DNA of 64,000 bases from Ectopseudomonas mendocina (GCF_007049795.1 NZ_SCFY01000006.1:62001-126000), one strand, 5' to 3'; shown: positions 16,563-26,408, numbered from the stretch's first letter. The notes: generated by a model not told the origin, from the letters alone. A program made the numbers and translations.

Positions 16563-17243
16563 TCAGGCCTCCGGTTCGAAACTGTAGCCCAGGCCGCGAT
16601 GGGTCTGGATCGGCTCTTCACTCGGGGCGATGGCGCGCAGTTTGGCGCGCACGCTCTTGATATGGCTGTCGATGTTGCGCTCGTAGCCGGCCTCGCTGGC
16701 CACGCCGAGGGCATCGAGCAATTGCTCGCGCGCATAGACCCGGCGTGGCTGACCGAGCAGCGTGCGCAGCAGGCGGAATTCGTGGCGGGTCAGGCTCAGG
16801 GCCTGGCCGTGGTAGTAAATGCGAAAGGCGGCATCGTCGATCTGAAAGGTGCTCGGCGCGCTGGCTGCTGGCGCTTCGCGCGGCGCCACACGCTTGAGGA
16901 TGGCCTTGACCCTGGCCGCGACTTCACGCGGGCTGAAAGGCTTGACCACATAGTCGTCGGCGCCGATTTCCAGGCCCACCACGCGGTCGATTTCCTCGCT
17001 GCGCGCAGTGAGGAAGATCACCGGTAGTTCGGAGAAACGGCGCAGGCGTTTGCACACTTCAAAGCCGCTGATATCGGGCAGGCCGACGTCGAGAATGGCC
17101 AGGTCGAAGGCGCCATTTTCCAGCAGCGTCAGCGCCTCGCCGCCCAGGCTCGACCAGTGCGTGGCGAAACCTTCGGCCTGCAGGGCATAGACCAGCGTAT
17201 CGGCAATCGCGGCTTCGTCTTCGACTATGAGTATCTGCGGCAT
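16563..17243 (-). CDS. creB: Response regulator CreB
   Basis: A 226-residue OmpR/PhoB-class regulator: receiver domain with phospho-acceptor D52 (LAILDVGLPD), conserved T/K positions (IFLTAR, VVKPFSPREV), and a C-terminal winged helix (LSLTRHEFRLLRTLLGQPRRVYAREQLLDAL ... IDSHIKSVRAKL). It is first in the creB-creC operon. Its expected DNA target TTCAC-N6-TTCAC is found in near form before creD at 8411-8437, while creD itself is no longer adjacent. Confidence 0.95.
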   Translation of the reverse strand: MPQILIVEDEAAIADTLVYALQAEGFATHWSSLGGEALTLLENGAFDLAILDVGLPDISGFEVCKRLRRFSELPVIFLTARSEEIDRVVGLEIGADDYVVKPFSPREVAARVKAILKRVAPREAPAASAPSTFQIDDAAFRIYYHGQALSLTRHEFRLLRTLLGQPRRVYAREQLLDALGVASEAGYERNIDSHIKSVRAKLRAIAPSEEPIQTHRGLGYSFEPEA

Positions 17244-17313
17244 CGGGCGTCCTGCACCTGTGGGGCGACGGCAGGAGACTGCCGAGCGCGGTAGCCAGCG
17301 TCAAGCGAGGGAT

Positions 17314-17366
17314 AGGCGGGCGGGTGAAAACCGCCAGTGAGGGATTGGCGGGTTTCACCCGCCCTA
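17314..17366. repeat. REP-like inverted repeat upstream of creB
   Basis: GGCGGGCGGGTGAAAACCGCC at 17314 and GGCGGGTTTCACCCGCCCTAC at 17346 form a long imperfect inverted repeat between creB and the CBS-domain gene. It ends in the CCCTAC terminus shared by the other GTAGGG-type repeats. Confidence 0.55.
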
Positions 17367-17485
17367 CACGACAGCGCCGCTGCGACTGCATGGATGCAGG
17401 AGGTAGAACGAAGCAGGATGCCAGAGTCGAAAGTGCCTCTCACAAGGTTTGTTGCTCGCCCGGTTCTACGTTGCAGGCTGCTTGC

Positions 17486-17926
17486 TTATGGAATCTCACC
17501 GCGAATGTACTGTTCCAACTGACGGATCAGGTCGGCCTGTTCGGCGATGGTTTCCTTGACCAGGTCACCGATGGACAGCAGGCCGATCAGCTCGCCTTCA
17601 GCCAGCACCGGCAGGTGACGCAGGCGGCGCTCGGTCATCAGCTCCATGCAGTACTGCACGCTGTCACGCGGGCCAACGCTGATGACTTCGCGGGTCATGA
17701 TTTCGTTGATCTTGGTGTTGAGCAACGAGCGCTCGGCCAAGGCCACCTTGCGCACATAGTCGCGCTCGCTGACGATGCCGACCAGACGCCCACCGGAAAG
17801 CACCACCAAGGCACCGATCCTTTGCTCGGCGAGGATACGCAGCCCGTCGAGCAGCGAATCCTCACTGTCGACGCTGTAAACGTAGGCGTTGGCTTTATTG
17901 CGAATAACCTCTGCGACGGTTTTCAT
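17486..17926 (-). CDS. CBS-domain pair protein
   Basis: A 146-residue protein made of two CBS motifs and little else: CBS1 about residues 10-62 (VYSVDSEDSLLDGLRILAEQRIGALVV ... GIVSERDYVRKV) and CBS2 about residues 75-130 (MTREVISVGPRDSVQYCMELMTERRLRHLPV ... GLLSIGDLVKE). Such stand-alone pairs bind adenine nucleotides and act as small regulators; the partner is unknown. It is cytosolic, monocistronic, and lies between creB and a chemoreceptor gene. Confidence 0.9.
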   Translation of the reverse strand: MKTVAEVIRNKANAYVYSVDSEDSLLDGLRILAEQRIGALVVLSGGRLVGIVSERDYVRKVALAERSLLNTKINEIMTREVISVGPRDSVQYCMELMTERRLRHLPVLAEGELIGLLSIGDLVKETIAEQADLIRQLEQYIRGEIP

Positions 17927-17984
17927 GCGGGCGGCTCCTGTTGTTGTTATCCGGTTTTAGCAGAGTTGGCCGCCGCGGTCAGCC

Positions 17985-20015
17985 TCAGTCGAGGCTGAAT
18001 CGTCCAGTATTGTGCGCCAGCCCTTCGCTGCCACGACGCAGTTGCTCGGCAGCACTGCTCACGGCCTGGGCGCCATCGAGCAGTTGTCCGGCGGCCTGAT
18101 CGACCTGCTGGATATTGCCACTGACTTCATCCGCGGTGGCCGCTTGCTGCTCGGCGGCCGTGGCGATCTGCGCCAGGCGGTCGCTGACGCGCTGCACCGA
18201 GTCGACGATGTTCTGCAGTTCATCGCCCATGGCCAGCACGCTGCCGATGTCGCCGTCGGCCTGGCTGCAGGCTTCTTCCATCAGGGTGACCGACTGCCCA
18301 ACCACGCGCTGCAGGTTGTCCACGGTCTGGGCGATTTCCTGGGTCGAGTCCTGGGTGCGCTTGGACAGCGAGCGCACTTCATCGGCGACCACGGCGAAGC
18401 CTCGCCCGGCCTCACCCGCACGCGCGGCCTCGATGGCGGCATTGAGCGCCAGCAGGTTGGTCTGCTCGGCGATGCCCTTGATCACCTCGACCACGCGGTT
18501 GATCTGCTGAGTCTGATCACGCAGTTGGCGCAACGCTGCAGCGCTGTCGCCGAGACGGCTGCTGAGGTGGAGCATGCTGGCGCTGGTGCGCTCACTGCGC
18601 TGGTTGCTGCTCAGCGCCACTTCACGGGTCTGCTGCGCTTCCACCGCCGCCTGCTCGCAGCTTTGCGCCACACTCTGTGCGGTGGCGGCCATCTGCGTGG
18701 CGGCGGTGGCGATCTGGCTCATCTGCGCTTGCTGCTGCTCGACGGCGTCCAGCGCATCACGCGCCTGGCCACCGAGCAGTTGCACCGTGCTATCCAGTTG
18801 CTGGCTTTCGCGATTGACGCCCTGCAGTGAGTCGCGCATCTGCTCGACTGCGGTATTCAGCGCCTGGGCGATGGCGGCCAGGTCGTCACGGCCGTTGACC
18901 TCCATGCGCACGCGCAGGTCGCCGTCACGCAGACCACGCGTGGCTTCGATGATGTTGCTGGTGCTGATGCGGATCGAGGCGTTCAGGCACATCAGTACAT
19001 ACATCGCCAGCAGGGTCAGCGCGATGAAGGCACCGATCACTTCGATCATCGAGTACAGCGCCTGCTGCCGGTAATAGCCGAGGCTGGCGGAGAACTGCTG
19101 ATAGAGCGACTGCTGCAGGCCCTGCAGTTGGGTTTCCAGCGCTTCGACACGTTGCACGAACTGCTCGGGCGTGAGCGCCATGGGGCTGGCCTCGAACATG
19201 TCGCGGTCGATCTGGACGAGGAAGTCGTCGAACGCCTTGAGCGAGGCATCGAAGGGCGCGCTCAGTTGGCGCATGGCCTGCGGCGCCTCGCGCGACAGGG
19301 TGATCTGCGCCTTGACCAGCTGCGCCCGTTGCTCGTCCAGGCTGCGCCGCAAGTCGCGGATCAGCACCCGGCTCTGCAGGGTGAAATGCTGCGAGACCAC
19401 GGCGCCATGGCCCTGAGCGGCGAAGGTGCCCAGTTGCTCGAGCAGCCGCGGCATGACGTAGGTGATCTGCTCCATCATCAGGTAGGTGTCGAGGCGCGGA
19501 TCGAGAATCAGGGTGCTGTCGGTCGCCACCTGCTCACGCAGGGCGATCAGGTACAACAGCGCCTTCTGGTAGCGCTCCAGCGCGTCAGGCAGAGCGACCT
19601 TGGTCAGCCCCGCGGCTCGCAGACCGTCGCGCTCGCCCTGCAGGGCCTGGAAATGCTGGCGCGCCTGATCACTGATCAGCTCGCTCTGCAGCGGCTCGGC
19701 CGCCTGCTGCAAGGCCTCATCGAGCTTGGCCTCGCGCTGCTGCAGCAAGCCTTGTGCGGCATTCTCGGTGCCTTTCCAACGCGCCAGCAGGGTGCGCTGG
19801 GCGATCAGCTCATGTTGCACCTGAGCCATACGTTCCAGCGCCTGCGCGCCTTCCACTTCGTAGTCCACGGATTGCAGGCGCGACAGGTAGTCACTGCTGA
19901 TGACCCACAGCGCATAACCGAGCGGCAACGCGAACAACAGGAACACCAACTGAAACTTGTGGGCAAAACTGAAACGCTGCAGCAGCCGTACACCCGGCTT
20001 GAGTACTCCCGTCAT
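17985..20015 (-). CDS. Methyl-accepting chemotaxis protein
   Basis: A 676-residue chemoreceptor. Helix 1 is residues 22-40. A large, mostly helical periplasmic sensor of ~280 residues follows, then helix 2 (321-345), a HAMP domain (~346-400, [19 protein letters not shown]), and a long cytoplasmic coiled coil whose hairpin tip [20 protein letters not shown] lies at 515-534. The ligand domain looks like the helical-bimodular type, so the ligand cannot be guessed. No CheW-binding C-terminal pentapeptide is evident (ends RFSLD). No chemotaxis genes adjoin it. Confidence 0.93.
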   Translation of the reverse strand: MTGVLKPGVRLLQRFSFAHKFQLVFLLFALPLGYALWVISSDYLSRLQSVDYEVEGAQALERMAQVQHELIAQRTLLARWKGTENAAQGLLQQREAKLDEALQQAAEPLQSELISDQARQHFQALQGERDGLRAAGLTKVALPDALERYQKALLYLIALREQVATDSTLILDPRLDTYLMMEQITYVMPRLLEQLGTFAAQGHGAVVSQHFTLQSRVLIRDLRRSLDEQRAQLVKAQITLSREAPQAMRQLSAPFDASLKAFDDFLVQIDRDMFEASPMALTPEQFVQRVEALETQLQGLQQSLYQQFSASLGYYRQQALYSMIEVIGAFIALTLLAMYVLMCLNASIRISTSNIIEATRGLRDGDLRVRMEVNGRDDLAAIAQALNTAVEQMRDSLQGVNRESQQLDSTVQLLGGQARDALDAVEQQQAQMSQIATAATQMAATAQSVAQSCEQAAVEAQQTREVALSSNQRSERTSASMLHLSSRLGDSAAALRQLRDQTQQINRVVEVIKGIAEQTNLLALNAAIEAARAGEAGRGFAVVADEVRSLSKRTQDSTQEIAQTVDNLQRVVGQSVTLMEEACSQADGDIGSVLAMGDELQNIVDSVQRVSDRLAQIATAAEQQAATADEVSGNIQQVDQAAGQLLDGAQAVSSAAEQLRRGSEGLAHNTGRFSLD

Positions 20016-20177
20016 AGCGACACCTCAACGACCTAAAGGGCCTACAGGCCTGGCAAAGAATTGCATGTAGCAAAAAGCAGGCCCGACGCCCATTTTGGGC
20101 AGCTAGTCGTTACGGGGCACTCTCAAGGAGTGTAATGGCCAATGACTATCAGCCTTTTCTGAAATGCAACAATTAAC

Positions 20178-20687
20178 TCAGCACTGGGGACGATCGCGGG
20201 TGTAGCGCTCGGCTGGGTCCACCGCTGCACCAAGATCGCGCATGGCGCTGGCACCGATCAGCAGCGGATAGCTGAAAGTGCTGCGGTCGGTCAGGTTGAC
20301 ATCGATGGTGCGCTCTTCCTCACCCAGGCAGATCGGCATCTCGATTACCGGGCGCTGCGAGTAGGCGACTTCCTTGACCTCGGCGTCGCTCTCTTCGGTA
20401 CGCTTCTTGATCTCGGCGATGCGTACCAGCGGATGTTCATACACCTTGTCTTCAGCACCATCGACGGCCAGGCGGAAGCGCACCCAATCCTCACCATCGC
20501 GCTTGAAGGGTTCGATGTCCTTGGCCGATAGCGAGGCGGTCATCGCGCCGGTGTCCATCTTGGCCTTGAGAGTCTGGCCCAGAGCGGGGAGCTTGATCAG
20601 TTCGTAGCGGCCGTAAAGGTCCGGTTGTTCATCGGCCATGGTCGGCAGACTGATGGCGGCGGCCAGCAGGAGCAGAGCGTATTTCAA
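20178..20687 (-). CDS. Retropepsin-like aspartic endopeptidase (RimB/RloA2 type, PF05618)
   Basis: A 169-residue protein with a signal peptide (MKYALLLLAAAISLPTMADE). The motif KAKMDTGAMTASLSA carries the catalytic Asp of retropepsin-like folds (DTGA), and the C-terminal LLIGASAMRDLG matches the conserved ILxGR/A element. The family is often annotated as a putative ATP-dependent zinc protease, a historical misnomer. Some members modify peptidoglycan- or ribosome-linked targets; this exported form acts in the periplasm, with substrate unknown. It is monocistronic. Confidence 0.85.
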   Translation of the reverse strand: MKYALLLLAAAISLPTMADEQPDLYGRYELIKLPALGQTLKAKMDTGAMTASLSAKDIEPFKRDGEDWVRFRLAVDGAEDKVYEHPLVRIAEIKKRTEESDAEVKEVAYSQRPVIEMPICLGEEERTIDVNLTDRSTFSYPLLIGASAMRDLGAAVDPAERYTRDRPQC

Positions 20688-20774
20688 GGTTAGGTCCTCT
20701 CGTTTGCGGTGACCGAACCTACGACTGCCATGCGCCTGGCATGTTCCGCCAGAAGCGTTACAACGTGCTGCGAA

Positions 20775-22013
20775 CTAGCGGCCGCGCCCCTCCAGATCCA
20801 CCCCACTCCATAGCTCGTCGAGCCGCTCGAAACCCCACTCCTCGGCCGATTCACGCCCGACGATGCGATCCTGGTCGGTGATCTTGCTCAGGTCGACGAC
20901 GCTCTGCGGCAGCGGCAAACGCGACTTGGCCGAGAAGAACACCTTGACCCTGGGCGCCAGCAACGCCTTGGGATTCTGCTCCATGACCACCGCCAGGCGT
21001 CCACTTTGCAGACGCACCAGGGCGCCGACCGGATAGATGCCGACGGTCTTGACGAAGGCCTGGAACACCACTTCGTCGAAATGCCCCTTCCATTCGGCCA
21101 TCTTGCGGATGGACTCGGCCGGGTCCCAGCCCTGCTTGTAGGGGCGATTGGAGGTGATCGCGTCGTACACGTCGCAGACCGCGCCCATCTTTGCCAGCAG
21201 GCTGATCTGCTCACCTTGCAGATGATGCGGATAGCCGCTGCCGTCGACCTTCTCGTGGTGATGCAGGCACACGTCGAGAACCAGAGCGCTGACCTGCTTG
21301 CTGGCAATCAGGATATTGCCGCCAGCCTCCGGGTGCCGGCGCACCTTGGCGAACTCGTTGTCGGTGAGCTTGCCGGGCTTGTCCAGCAGCTCCTGCGGTA
21401 CGGCCATCTTGCCGATATCGTGCAGCAAACCGGCCAGCCCGGCCTCGCGCACAGCGGCCTCGGGCAGACCGAGCTGGCGCGCCAGGGCGATCATCAAGGC
21501 GCAGACCGCCACCGAGTGCATATAGGTGTATTCGTTGCTGTGCTTGAGTCGCGCCAGGCTGATCAGCGCATTGGGGTGGCGCATCACCGACTCGGAAATT
21601 TCCTCGACCAGCGACTCGGCCTGCTCGAACTGCAGCGCCTGGCCCATGCGCGCATCGCTGAACATGTCCATTACCGCCTGCTTGGAGCGCGCGCAGAGCT
21701 TCACCGCATTCTCCAGCTCCTGCTCCATTGACAGTGCCTTGACCTTGGGCGGTTCGATGGCCGCCAACAGGCGGGCCTCAGCCTCGCATTGGACCTCAGC
21801 CTCGGTAGCGGCATGGACACCAGCGGCGACATCGGTGCCCTTGCTGACATCGATCCACAGCTCGCTGATCGCACTATCGCGAATACGAGCGAGATCTTTT
21901 TCGGAGTTGAGAAGAAATTTGGACTTCCAGAAGGGATGATCCATCCAGGAGCCGCAGAATTCCTGAATGAACATTCCGACGCGTAGATCAGCGACGGCGA
22001 TCCGTTTGAGCAT
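20775..22013 (-). CDS. HD-GYP domain cyclic-di-GMP phosphodiesterase
   Basis: A 412-residue cytosolic protein. The N-terminal DUF3391 domain (MLKRIAVADLRVGMFIQEF ... WMDHPFWKSKFLL) precedes an HD-GYP domain with LLHDIGKMAVPQELLDKPGKL, HHEKVDGSGYP and AVCDVYDAITSNRPYK, so the metal-binding and GYP residues are intact. Such enzymes hydrolyse c-di-GMP to pGpG or GMP and favour motility. The start at 22013 is the normal family N-terminus; upstream in-frame codons run into the shared promoter with the acyltransferase. The gene is transcribed divergently from that acyltransferase. Confidence 0.93.
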   Translation of the reverse strand: MLKRIAVADLRVGMFIQEFCGSWMDHPFWKSKFLLNSEKDLARIRDSAISELWIDVSKGTDVAAGVHAATEAEVQCEAEARLLAAIEPPKVKALSMEQELENAVKLCARSKQAVMDMFSDARMGQALQFEQAESLVEEISESVMRHPNALISLARLKHSNEYTYMHSVAVCALMIALARQLGLPEAAVREAGLAGLLHDIGKMAVPQELLDKPGKLTDNEFAKVRRHPEAGGNILIASKQVSALVLDVCLHHHEKVDGSGYPHHLQGEQISLLAKMGAVCDVYDAITSNRPYKQGWDPAESIRKMAEWKGHFDEVVFQAFVKTVGIYPVGALVRLQSGRLAVVMEQNPKALLAPRVKVFFSAKSRLPLPQSVVDLSKITDQDRIVGRESAEEWGFERLDELWSGVDLEGRGR

Positions 22014-22175
22014 GGTGCGTACCGGCAGGTTGAAGCGCCTTCCGTGGGCGGGATGTCCCGTGGTGACGATCATTGGCTTATAGACACTGATCTGGCAATA
22101 GGCCAGCGGGTAGAGCTTTGAGCAAATTGTTGCGCTTGCATAAGATGTCCGCTCACCGCCTGCCATGGAGTCGAC

Positions 22176-23066
22176 ATGCGCCCTCTGCTGACCGGCCTAG
22201 CCAACATCGTTTTGCTGCTCGCCAACACCCTGATCCTGATCGGTCCGCTGCTGCTGATCGCCCTCGCCAAGCTCGTGTTGCCCGGCCAGAGCGCCCGCGA
22301 TACCTGCTCACGCGGGGTGATGTGGTTGGCCGAATTCTGGGCGGAGAACTGCAAGCGCATCTTCGCCCTGCTCACCCCGACTCACTGGGACATTCGCGGC
22401 AACGCCGAGCTGCGCAGCGACCGCTCCTACCTGGTGATCAGCAACCACCAATCCTGGGTCGACATCCCCGCGCTGGTGCAGGCCTTCAACCGCAAGACGC
22501 CCTACTTCAAGTTTTTCCTCAAGCAGCAGCTGATCTGGGTGCCCTTCCTCGGCCTGGCCTTCTGGGCGTTGGACTACCCCTTCATGAAGCGTTACTCCAA
22601 GGCCTTTCTGCAGAAGAACCCGCATATGAAGGGCAAGGACCTGGAGATCACCAAGGCCGCATGCGAGAAGTTCAAGCGCCTGCCGGTCACCGTGGTCAAC
22701 TACCTGGAGGGCACCCGCTTCACCCCGGCCAAGCAGGCGCAACAGCAGTCGCCCTACCGCTACCTGCTCAAGCCCAAAGCCGGCGGCGTGGCGTTCGTAC
22801 TCGCGACGCTGGGTGAACAGATCGACGCCGTGCTGGACGTGACACTGGTGTATCTCGAGGGCAAAGCGCCGGGCTTTTGGGCACTGCTCAGCGGTCAGGT
22901 GGACAAGGTGATCGTCGATATCCAGACGCGCAACCTGGCTGCCGAACTGTGGCAGGGCGACTACCAGAACGACCCGGTATTTCGCCAGTACATGCAGGAC
23001 TGGGTCACTCAGCTCTGGCAGGAGAAGGACGCGCGCATCGCGCAAATCCGTGCCGAGTGGCAGTGA
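22176..23066 (+). CDS. 1-acyl-glycerol-phosphate acyltransferase family protein (YihG-like)
   Basis: A 296-residue LPLAT/PlsC-family enzyme with an N-terminal membrane helix (~residues 8-35). It carries the block I motif NHQSWVD (catalytic His/Asp), block II near KFFLKQQLIWVPFLG, and block III YLEGTRFTPAK. Sequence style and length fit the YihG/YihG-like group, which attach acyl chains to lysophosphatidic acid at the inner membrane. It is divergently transcribed from the HD-GYP gene and ends in a hairpin shared with fdhA. The exact acyl acceptor is not determined. Confidence 0.9.
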   Translation: MRPLLTGLANIVLLLANTLILIGPLLLIALAKLVLPGQSARDTCSRGVMWLAEFWAENCKRIFALLTPTHWDIRGNAELRSDRSYLVISNHQSWVDIPALVQAFNRKTPYFKFFLKQQLIWVPFLGLAFWALDYPFMKRYSKAFLQKNPHMKGKDLEITKAACEKFKRLPVTVVNYLEGTRFTPAKQAQQQSPYRYLLKPKAGGVAFVLATLGEQIDAVLDVTLVYLEGKAPGFWALLSGQVDKVIVDIQTRNLAAELWQGDYQNDPVFRQYMQDWVTQLWQEKDARIAQIRAEWQ

Positions 23067-23084
23067 TTGCACGTAACAGAAAAT

Positions 23085-23102
23085 GGGAGCCCGAAGGCTC
23101 CC
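23085..23102. terminator. Bidirectional hairpin between the acyltransferase and fdhA
   Basis: A GGGAGCC-CGAA-GGCTCCC stem-loop. On the minus strand it is followed by ATTTTC, so it can end fdhA transcripts; on the plus strand it lies 19 bp after the acyltransferase stop. Confidence 0.75.
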
Positions 23103-23173
23103 AAAGAAAGACGCCAACAACTGCGCCTTTGCCGTGAACGTTAGCGACCGGGGATTAAACCCAGATCACGCCG

Positions 23174-24373
23174 TCACGCTGCACTGAAGCTCTTGTGCGG
23201 GTCGATGACGAATTTCTTCGGCACGCCGGCATCGAATTCGCCGTAGCCACGCGGCGCGTCATCCAGGCTGATGACCTGCACACCGACCACTTCGGCGATG
23301 TTGATGCGGTCCCACATGATCGCCTGCATCAGCGCACGGTTGTACTTCATCACCGGGGTCTGGCCGGTGTGGAAACTGTGCGACTTGGCCCAGCCGAGGC
23401 CGAAGCGAATGCTCAGGGAGCCGATCTTCGCCGCAGCATCCACCGCGCCCGGATCTTCGGTCACGTACAGGCCAGGAATACCGATTTTGCCGGCTACGCG
23501 CACGACGCCCATCAGCGAGTTGAGTACCGTTGCCGGCGCCTCCTGCTGGGCACCGGCATGGCCGTGACCACGAGCTTCGAAGCCCACGGCGTCGACCGCG
23601 CAATCCACTTCCGGCTCCCCCAGCAGATCGGCGATCTGCTCGTGCAATGGGGTGTCCTTGGACAGGTCGGCGATTTCGAATCCTTGAGCCTTGGCGTGAG
23701 CCAGGCGCGTTGGGTTGACGTCACCGACGATCACCACCGCAGCACCGAGCAGGCGCGCCGAGGCGGCAGCGGCCAGACCGACCGGACCCGCGCCGGCGAT
23801 ATACACCGTACTGCCTGGCCCAACGCCGGCAGTGACCGCGCCGTGGTAGCCGGTGGGCAGGATGTCGGACAGGCAGGTCAGGTCGCGTATCTTCTCCATG
23901 GCCTTGTCGCGATCCGGCAACTTGAGCAGGTTGAAGTCGGCGTAAGGCACCAGCACGTACTCGGCCTGGCCGCCGGTCCAGTCGCCCATGTCGACGTAGC
24001 CGTAGGCACCGCCGGCACGCGCCGGGTTGACCGTCAGACACACGCCGGTGTGCTGTTCCTTGCAGGAGCGGCAACGGCCACAGGCGACGTTGAAGGGAAC
24101 GGACACCAGATCACCGAGCTGCAAACGCTCGACGTCGCGGCCCTTCTCGATCACCTCGCCGGTGATCTCATGCCCCAGCACCAGGCCGACCTGCGCAGTA
24201 GTACGGCCACGCACCATGTGCTGGTCGGAGCCGCAAATATTGGTGGAAACGACTTTGAGGATGACCCCGTGCTCGATCTTCTTGCCGCGCGGGTCCTGCA
24301 TTTTCGGGTAGTCGATCTTCTGCACTTCGACCTTGCCCGTACCGAGATAAACCACACCACGATTACCAGACAT
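23174..24373 (-). CDS. fdhA: Glutathione-independent formaldehyde dehydrogenase
   Basis: A 399-residue zinc-dependent medium-chain dehydrogenase. The start MSGNRGVVYLGTGKVEVQKIDYPKM and the zinc-site segment NICGSDQHMVRGRTTAQ are characteristic of Pseudomonas FdhA. Structural zinc cysteines are in CGRCRSCKEQHTGVC and the NAD fold in VYIAGAGPVGLAAAASARLLGA. It oxidises formaldehyde to formate with NAD, detoxifying the product of sarcosine and betaine demethylation. It lies at the end of the glyA-sox-purU-fdhA series but is separated from purU by ~260 bp of repeats, so it may also have its own promoter. Confidence 0.96.
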   Translation of the reverse strand: MSGNRGVVYLGTGKVEVQKIDYPKMQDPRGKKIEHGVILKVVSTNICGSDQHMVRGRTTAQVGLVLGHEITGEVIEKGRDVERLQLGDLVSVPFNVACGRCRSCKEQHTGVCLTVNPARAGGAYGYVDMGDWTGGQAEYVLVPYADFNLLKLPDRDKAMEKIRDLTCLSDILPTGYHGAVTAGVGPGSTVYIAGAGPVGLAAAASARLLGAAVVIVGDVNPTRLAHAKAQGFEIADLSKDTPLHEQIADLLGEPEVDCAVDAVGFEARGHGHAGAQQEAPATVLNSLMGVVRVAGKIGIPGLYVTEDPGAVDAAAKIGSLSIRFGLGWAKSHSFHTGQTPVMKYNRALMQAIMWDRINIAEVVGVQVISLDDAPRGYGEFDAGVPKKFVIDPHKSFSAA

Positions 24374-24493
24374 GCGTAACTCTCCTTTCTTGTTGTGGAC
24401 ACAAGACGCGACCGACTGGCCGCGCGGCCTTGCACTGGAGCTTGTTGCGTCTGTTGCCGGAAACCACCGGTGAAACCTGGCAGGGCGGCTTCC

Positions 24494-24614
24494 GTAGGGT
24501 GGGCCGAGCGGCGATCCGCTTTAGCCCACCAATAACTTTCTTCGTTGCGCCTGGTGGGCTAAAGCCCACCCTACAAGTGGCATCGTTACCGTAGGGTGGG
24601 CTTTAGCCCACCAA
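24494..24614. repeat. Triplet of GTAGGGTGGGCTTTAGCCCACC repeats
   Basis: Three palindromic units lie in the purU-fdhA gap: 24494-24530 (diverged centre), 24553-24574 (inverted) and 24591-24612. Each pairs GGTGGGCT with AGCCCACC. The first two form an inverted doublet. They belong to the same GTAGGG family as the units at 450, 14513, 34835 and 44772. Confidence 0.75.
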
Positions 24615-24634
24615 TATTTGGGTTGGCGATGCGT

Positions 24635-25498
24635 TCAGGCGTTGAGCACCACCGTGCGATTGGCGTTGAGGAACACGCGGCGATCGATGTGGTAGCCGAC
24701 GGCGCGGGCCAGGGTCAGGCATTCGATGTCGCGGCCCTTGGCGATCAGGTCTTCGGGATAGTGGGCGTGATCCACCGCCTCCACGCCCTGGGCGATGATC
24801 GGCCCCTCGTCGAGGTCGTTGTTGATGTAGTGCGCCGTGGCACCGACCAGCTTGACGCCCTTCTGGTAGGCCTGGTGATAAGGCTTGGCGCCCTTGAAAC
24901 CGGGCAGCAGCGAGTGGTGAATATTGATCGCCCAGCCGTCCAGCCTGCGGCACAGCTCGGGTGACAGCACCTGCATGTAGCGGGCGAGCACTACCAGCTC
25001 CGCGCCGGTGTCCTCGATCACCTGCAGCACCTTGCGCTCCTGCGCCGGCTTGTCGGCCGGGTCGAGCGGGAAATGGTGATAGGGAATGCCGTGCCAGCGC
25101 GCCAGCGGTTCGAGGTCCGGGTGGTTGGACACCACCGCCACCACGTCCATGGCCAGTTGGCCGATACGCTGGCGATACAGCAAGTCATGCAGGCAGTGGT
25201 CAGCCTTGGACACCATCAACACCACCTTGGCCCGGTAGCCCGGCGGGGTCAGCTCGACCTGCATGTCGAAGGGTGCCAGACGCTCGGCCACACCAGCACG
25301 GAAGGCGGCTTCATCGAAGTCCTGCGGCTGACGGAACTCGACACGGATGAAGAAGCGCGAGGACAACCGATCATCGAAGCTGTGGTGCTCGGTGACGTAG
25401 CAGCGCTGTTCGAAGAGAAAGCGCGTCACCGCGTCCACGGTGCCAAGCACGCTCGGGCAATGGGCGGTGAGAATCCAGGTGTCGGGGGTGCGGCTCAT
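24635..25498 (-). CDS. purU: Formyltetrahydrofolate deformylase
   Basis: A 287-residue protein: an N-terminal ACT domain (TWILTAHCPSVLGTVDAVTRFL) and a C-terminal formyltransferase fold with the catalytic pattern NIHHSLLPGFKG and a DEGPIIAQ element. PurU hydrolyses 10-formyl-THF to formate and THF. Beside the sarcosine oxidase genes it recycles folate loaded with one-carbon units from betaine demethylation, matching the soxBDAG-purU order of P. aeruginosa. The start at 25498 has GGAG 6 nt upstream; the in-frame TTG at 25510 is inside that site. Confidence 0.95.
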   Translation of the reverse strand: MSRTPDTWILTAHCPSVLGTVDAVTRFLFEQRCYVTEHHSFDDRLSSRFFIRVEFRQPQDFDEAAFRAGVAERLAPFDMQVELTPPGYRAKVVLMVSKADHCLHDLLYRQRIGQLAMDVVAVVSNHPDLEPLARWHGIPYHHFPLDPADKPAQERKVLQVIEDTGAELVVLARYMQVLSPELCRRLDGWAINIHHSLLPGFKGAKPYHQAYQKGVKLVGATAHYINNDLDEGPIIAQGVEAVDHAHYPEDLIAKGRDIECLTLARAVGYHIDRRVFLNANRTVVLNA

Positions 25499-25529
25499 AA
25501 TAGACTCCAAAACAAACTCCGTTGCTCTT

Positions 25530-25753
25530 CACCCCTCTCCCCCCGGGAGAGGGGCCGGGGGTGAGGGCTATCCGACACAACGCGGTCTGCCTTCCCCTCA
25601 CCCCAACCCTCTCCCGGAGGGAGAGGGGGCTGTTCGTGGCTGCTTGTGAGACCCACGCCAGACACACGTCATAGCGAACTCCCTTCAGCGTTGGCATCCT
25701 GCGCACCCTACCTCCTGCATCCATGCAGTCATCTCCCGGAGGGAGAGGGGGCT
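25530..25753. repeat. CCCTCTCCC-type repeats between soxG and purU
   Basis: Units at 25532-25567 (CCCCTCTCCCCCCGGGAGAGG...) and 25593-25631 (CCTCACCCCAACCCTCTCCCGGAGGGAGAGG) form an inverted doublet, and a third partial unit lies at 25731-25753. They fill nearly all of the 280-bp gap and could fold into strong hairpins in the operon transcript. Confidence 0.7.
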
Positions 25754-25778
25754 GTCCGCGTATACCTCAGGTTCAGCT

Positions 25779-26408
25779 TCAAGCCTCGACCGCCAACCCA
25801 TACTCGGCGCTGGCATCCTGCAGCCACAGCCAGAAGTAGTCGGAGAAGCTGCGGCGGATCACCAGCTCCCAGGTCTCCTCGCCAGTGTGGCGAATCACCA
25901 GCTGCGACTTGCCGAACACGGTGCCTACCGCCTTGCCCACCGGGAAGTTGCTCGGATGCACGTCGTAGCTGGTGGACTTCATCAGCAGCTCGCGCACCTT
26001 CGCCCCGCTCAGTTCCAACAGGGTCTGCCCGCCGCTGACGTTGACCACCGAGAAATGCTGACCGTCCAGCGCCGCACGCAGTTTGCGCTCGACCTCGAAC
26101 TCGCTGCCGCCGGGCACGATCAGCAGCCACTCGTCCGGGCCCAGCCACTGCAGCGAGGTGTCACCGTCGGCGACCAGGGTCAGCGCCACCGGCAGCTCCA
26201 GGCCCAGGGCCTTGTGCACGCCGCCAGAGAAGGCGGTGTCGCGGGCGTCGCCACGGATCACCAGGTGCCCGCGCAGCTTCTTCTCGCGCAGGGTGATGCC
26301 GGCGTTCTTGCGGCCCTTGCCGACCAGTTCGTGCAGGCCGACATGGTGCAGCGGTGACTGCCCGGCGATGTCGGCGGGACGTTGTTGGTAGACGTTGACG
26401 TTAGACAT
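25779..26408 (-). CDS. soxG: Sarcosine oxidase, gamma subunit
   Basis: A 209-residue subunit. The beginning MSNVNVYQQRPADIAGQSPLHHVGLHELV and the segments GPDEWLLIVPGG, ELSGAKVRELLMKSTSYDVHPSNF and RHTGEETWELVIRRSFSDYFWLWLQDAS are typical of heterotetrameric sarcosine oxidase gamma chains, related to the aminomethyltransferase (GcvT) fold. It works with SoxB, SoxD and SoxA. Its start overlaps the soxA stop by 8 bp, so it is translationally coupled. The start at 26408 is used; the ORF extends upstream only inside soxA. Confidence 0.94.
   Translation of the reverse strand: MSNVNVYQQRPADIAGQSPLHHVGLHELVGKGRKNAGITLREKKLRGHLVIRGDARDTAFSGGVHKALGLELPVALTLVADGDTSLQWLGPDEWLLIVPGGSEFEVERKLRAALDGQHFSVVNVSGGQTLLELSGAKVRELLMKSTSYDVHPSNFPVGKAVGTVFGKSQLVIRHTGEETWELVIRRSFSDYFWLWLQDASAEYGLAVEA

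Noticed and set aside
20041..20177. Possible FliA (sigma-28) promoter before the chemoreceptor gene
   Set aside because: GCTGATAG resembles the -10 element but no TAAA element is found at the right spacing.
25510..25770. CCCTCTCCC repeats considered as a CRISPR array
   Set aside because: Units are palindromic, differ in sequence and spacing, and there are no regular spacers or cas genes.
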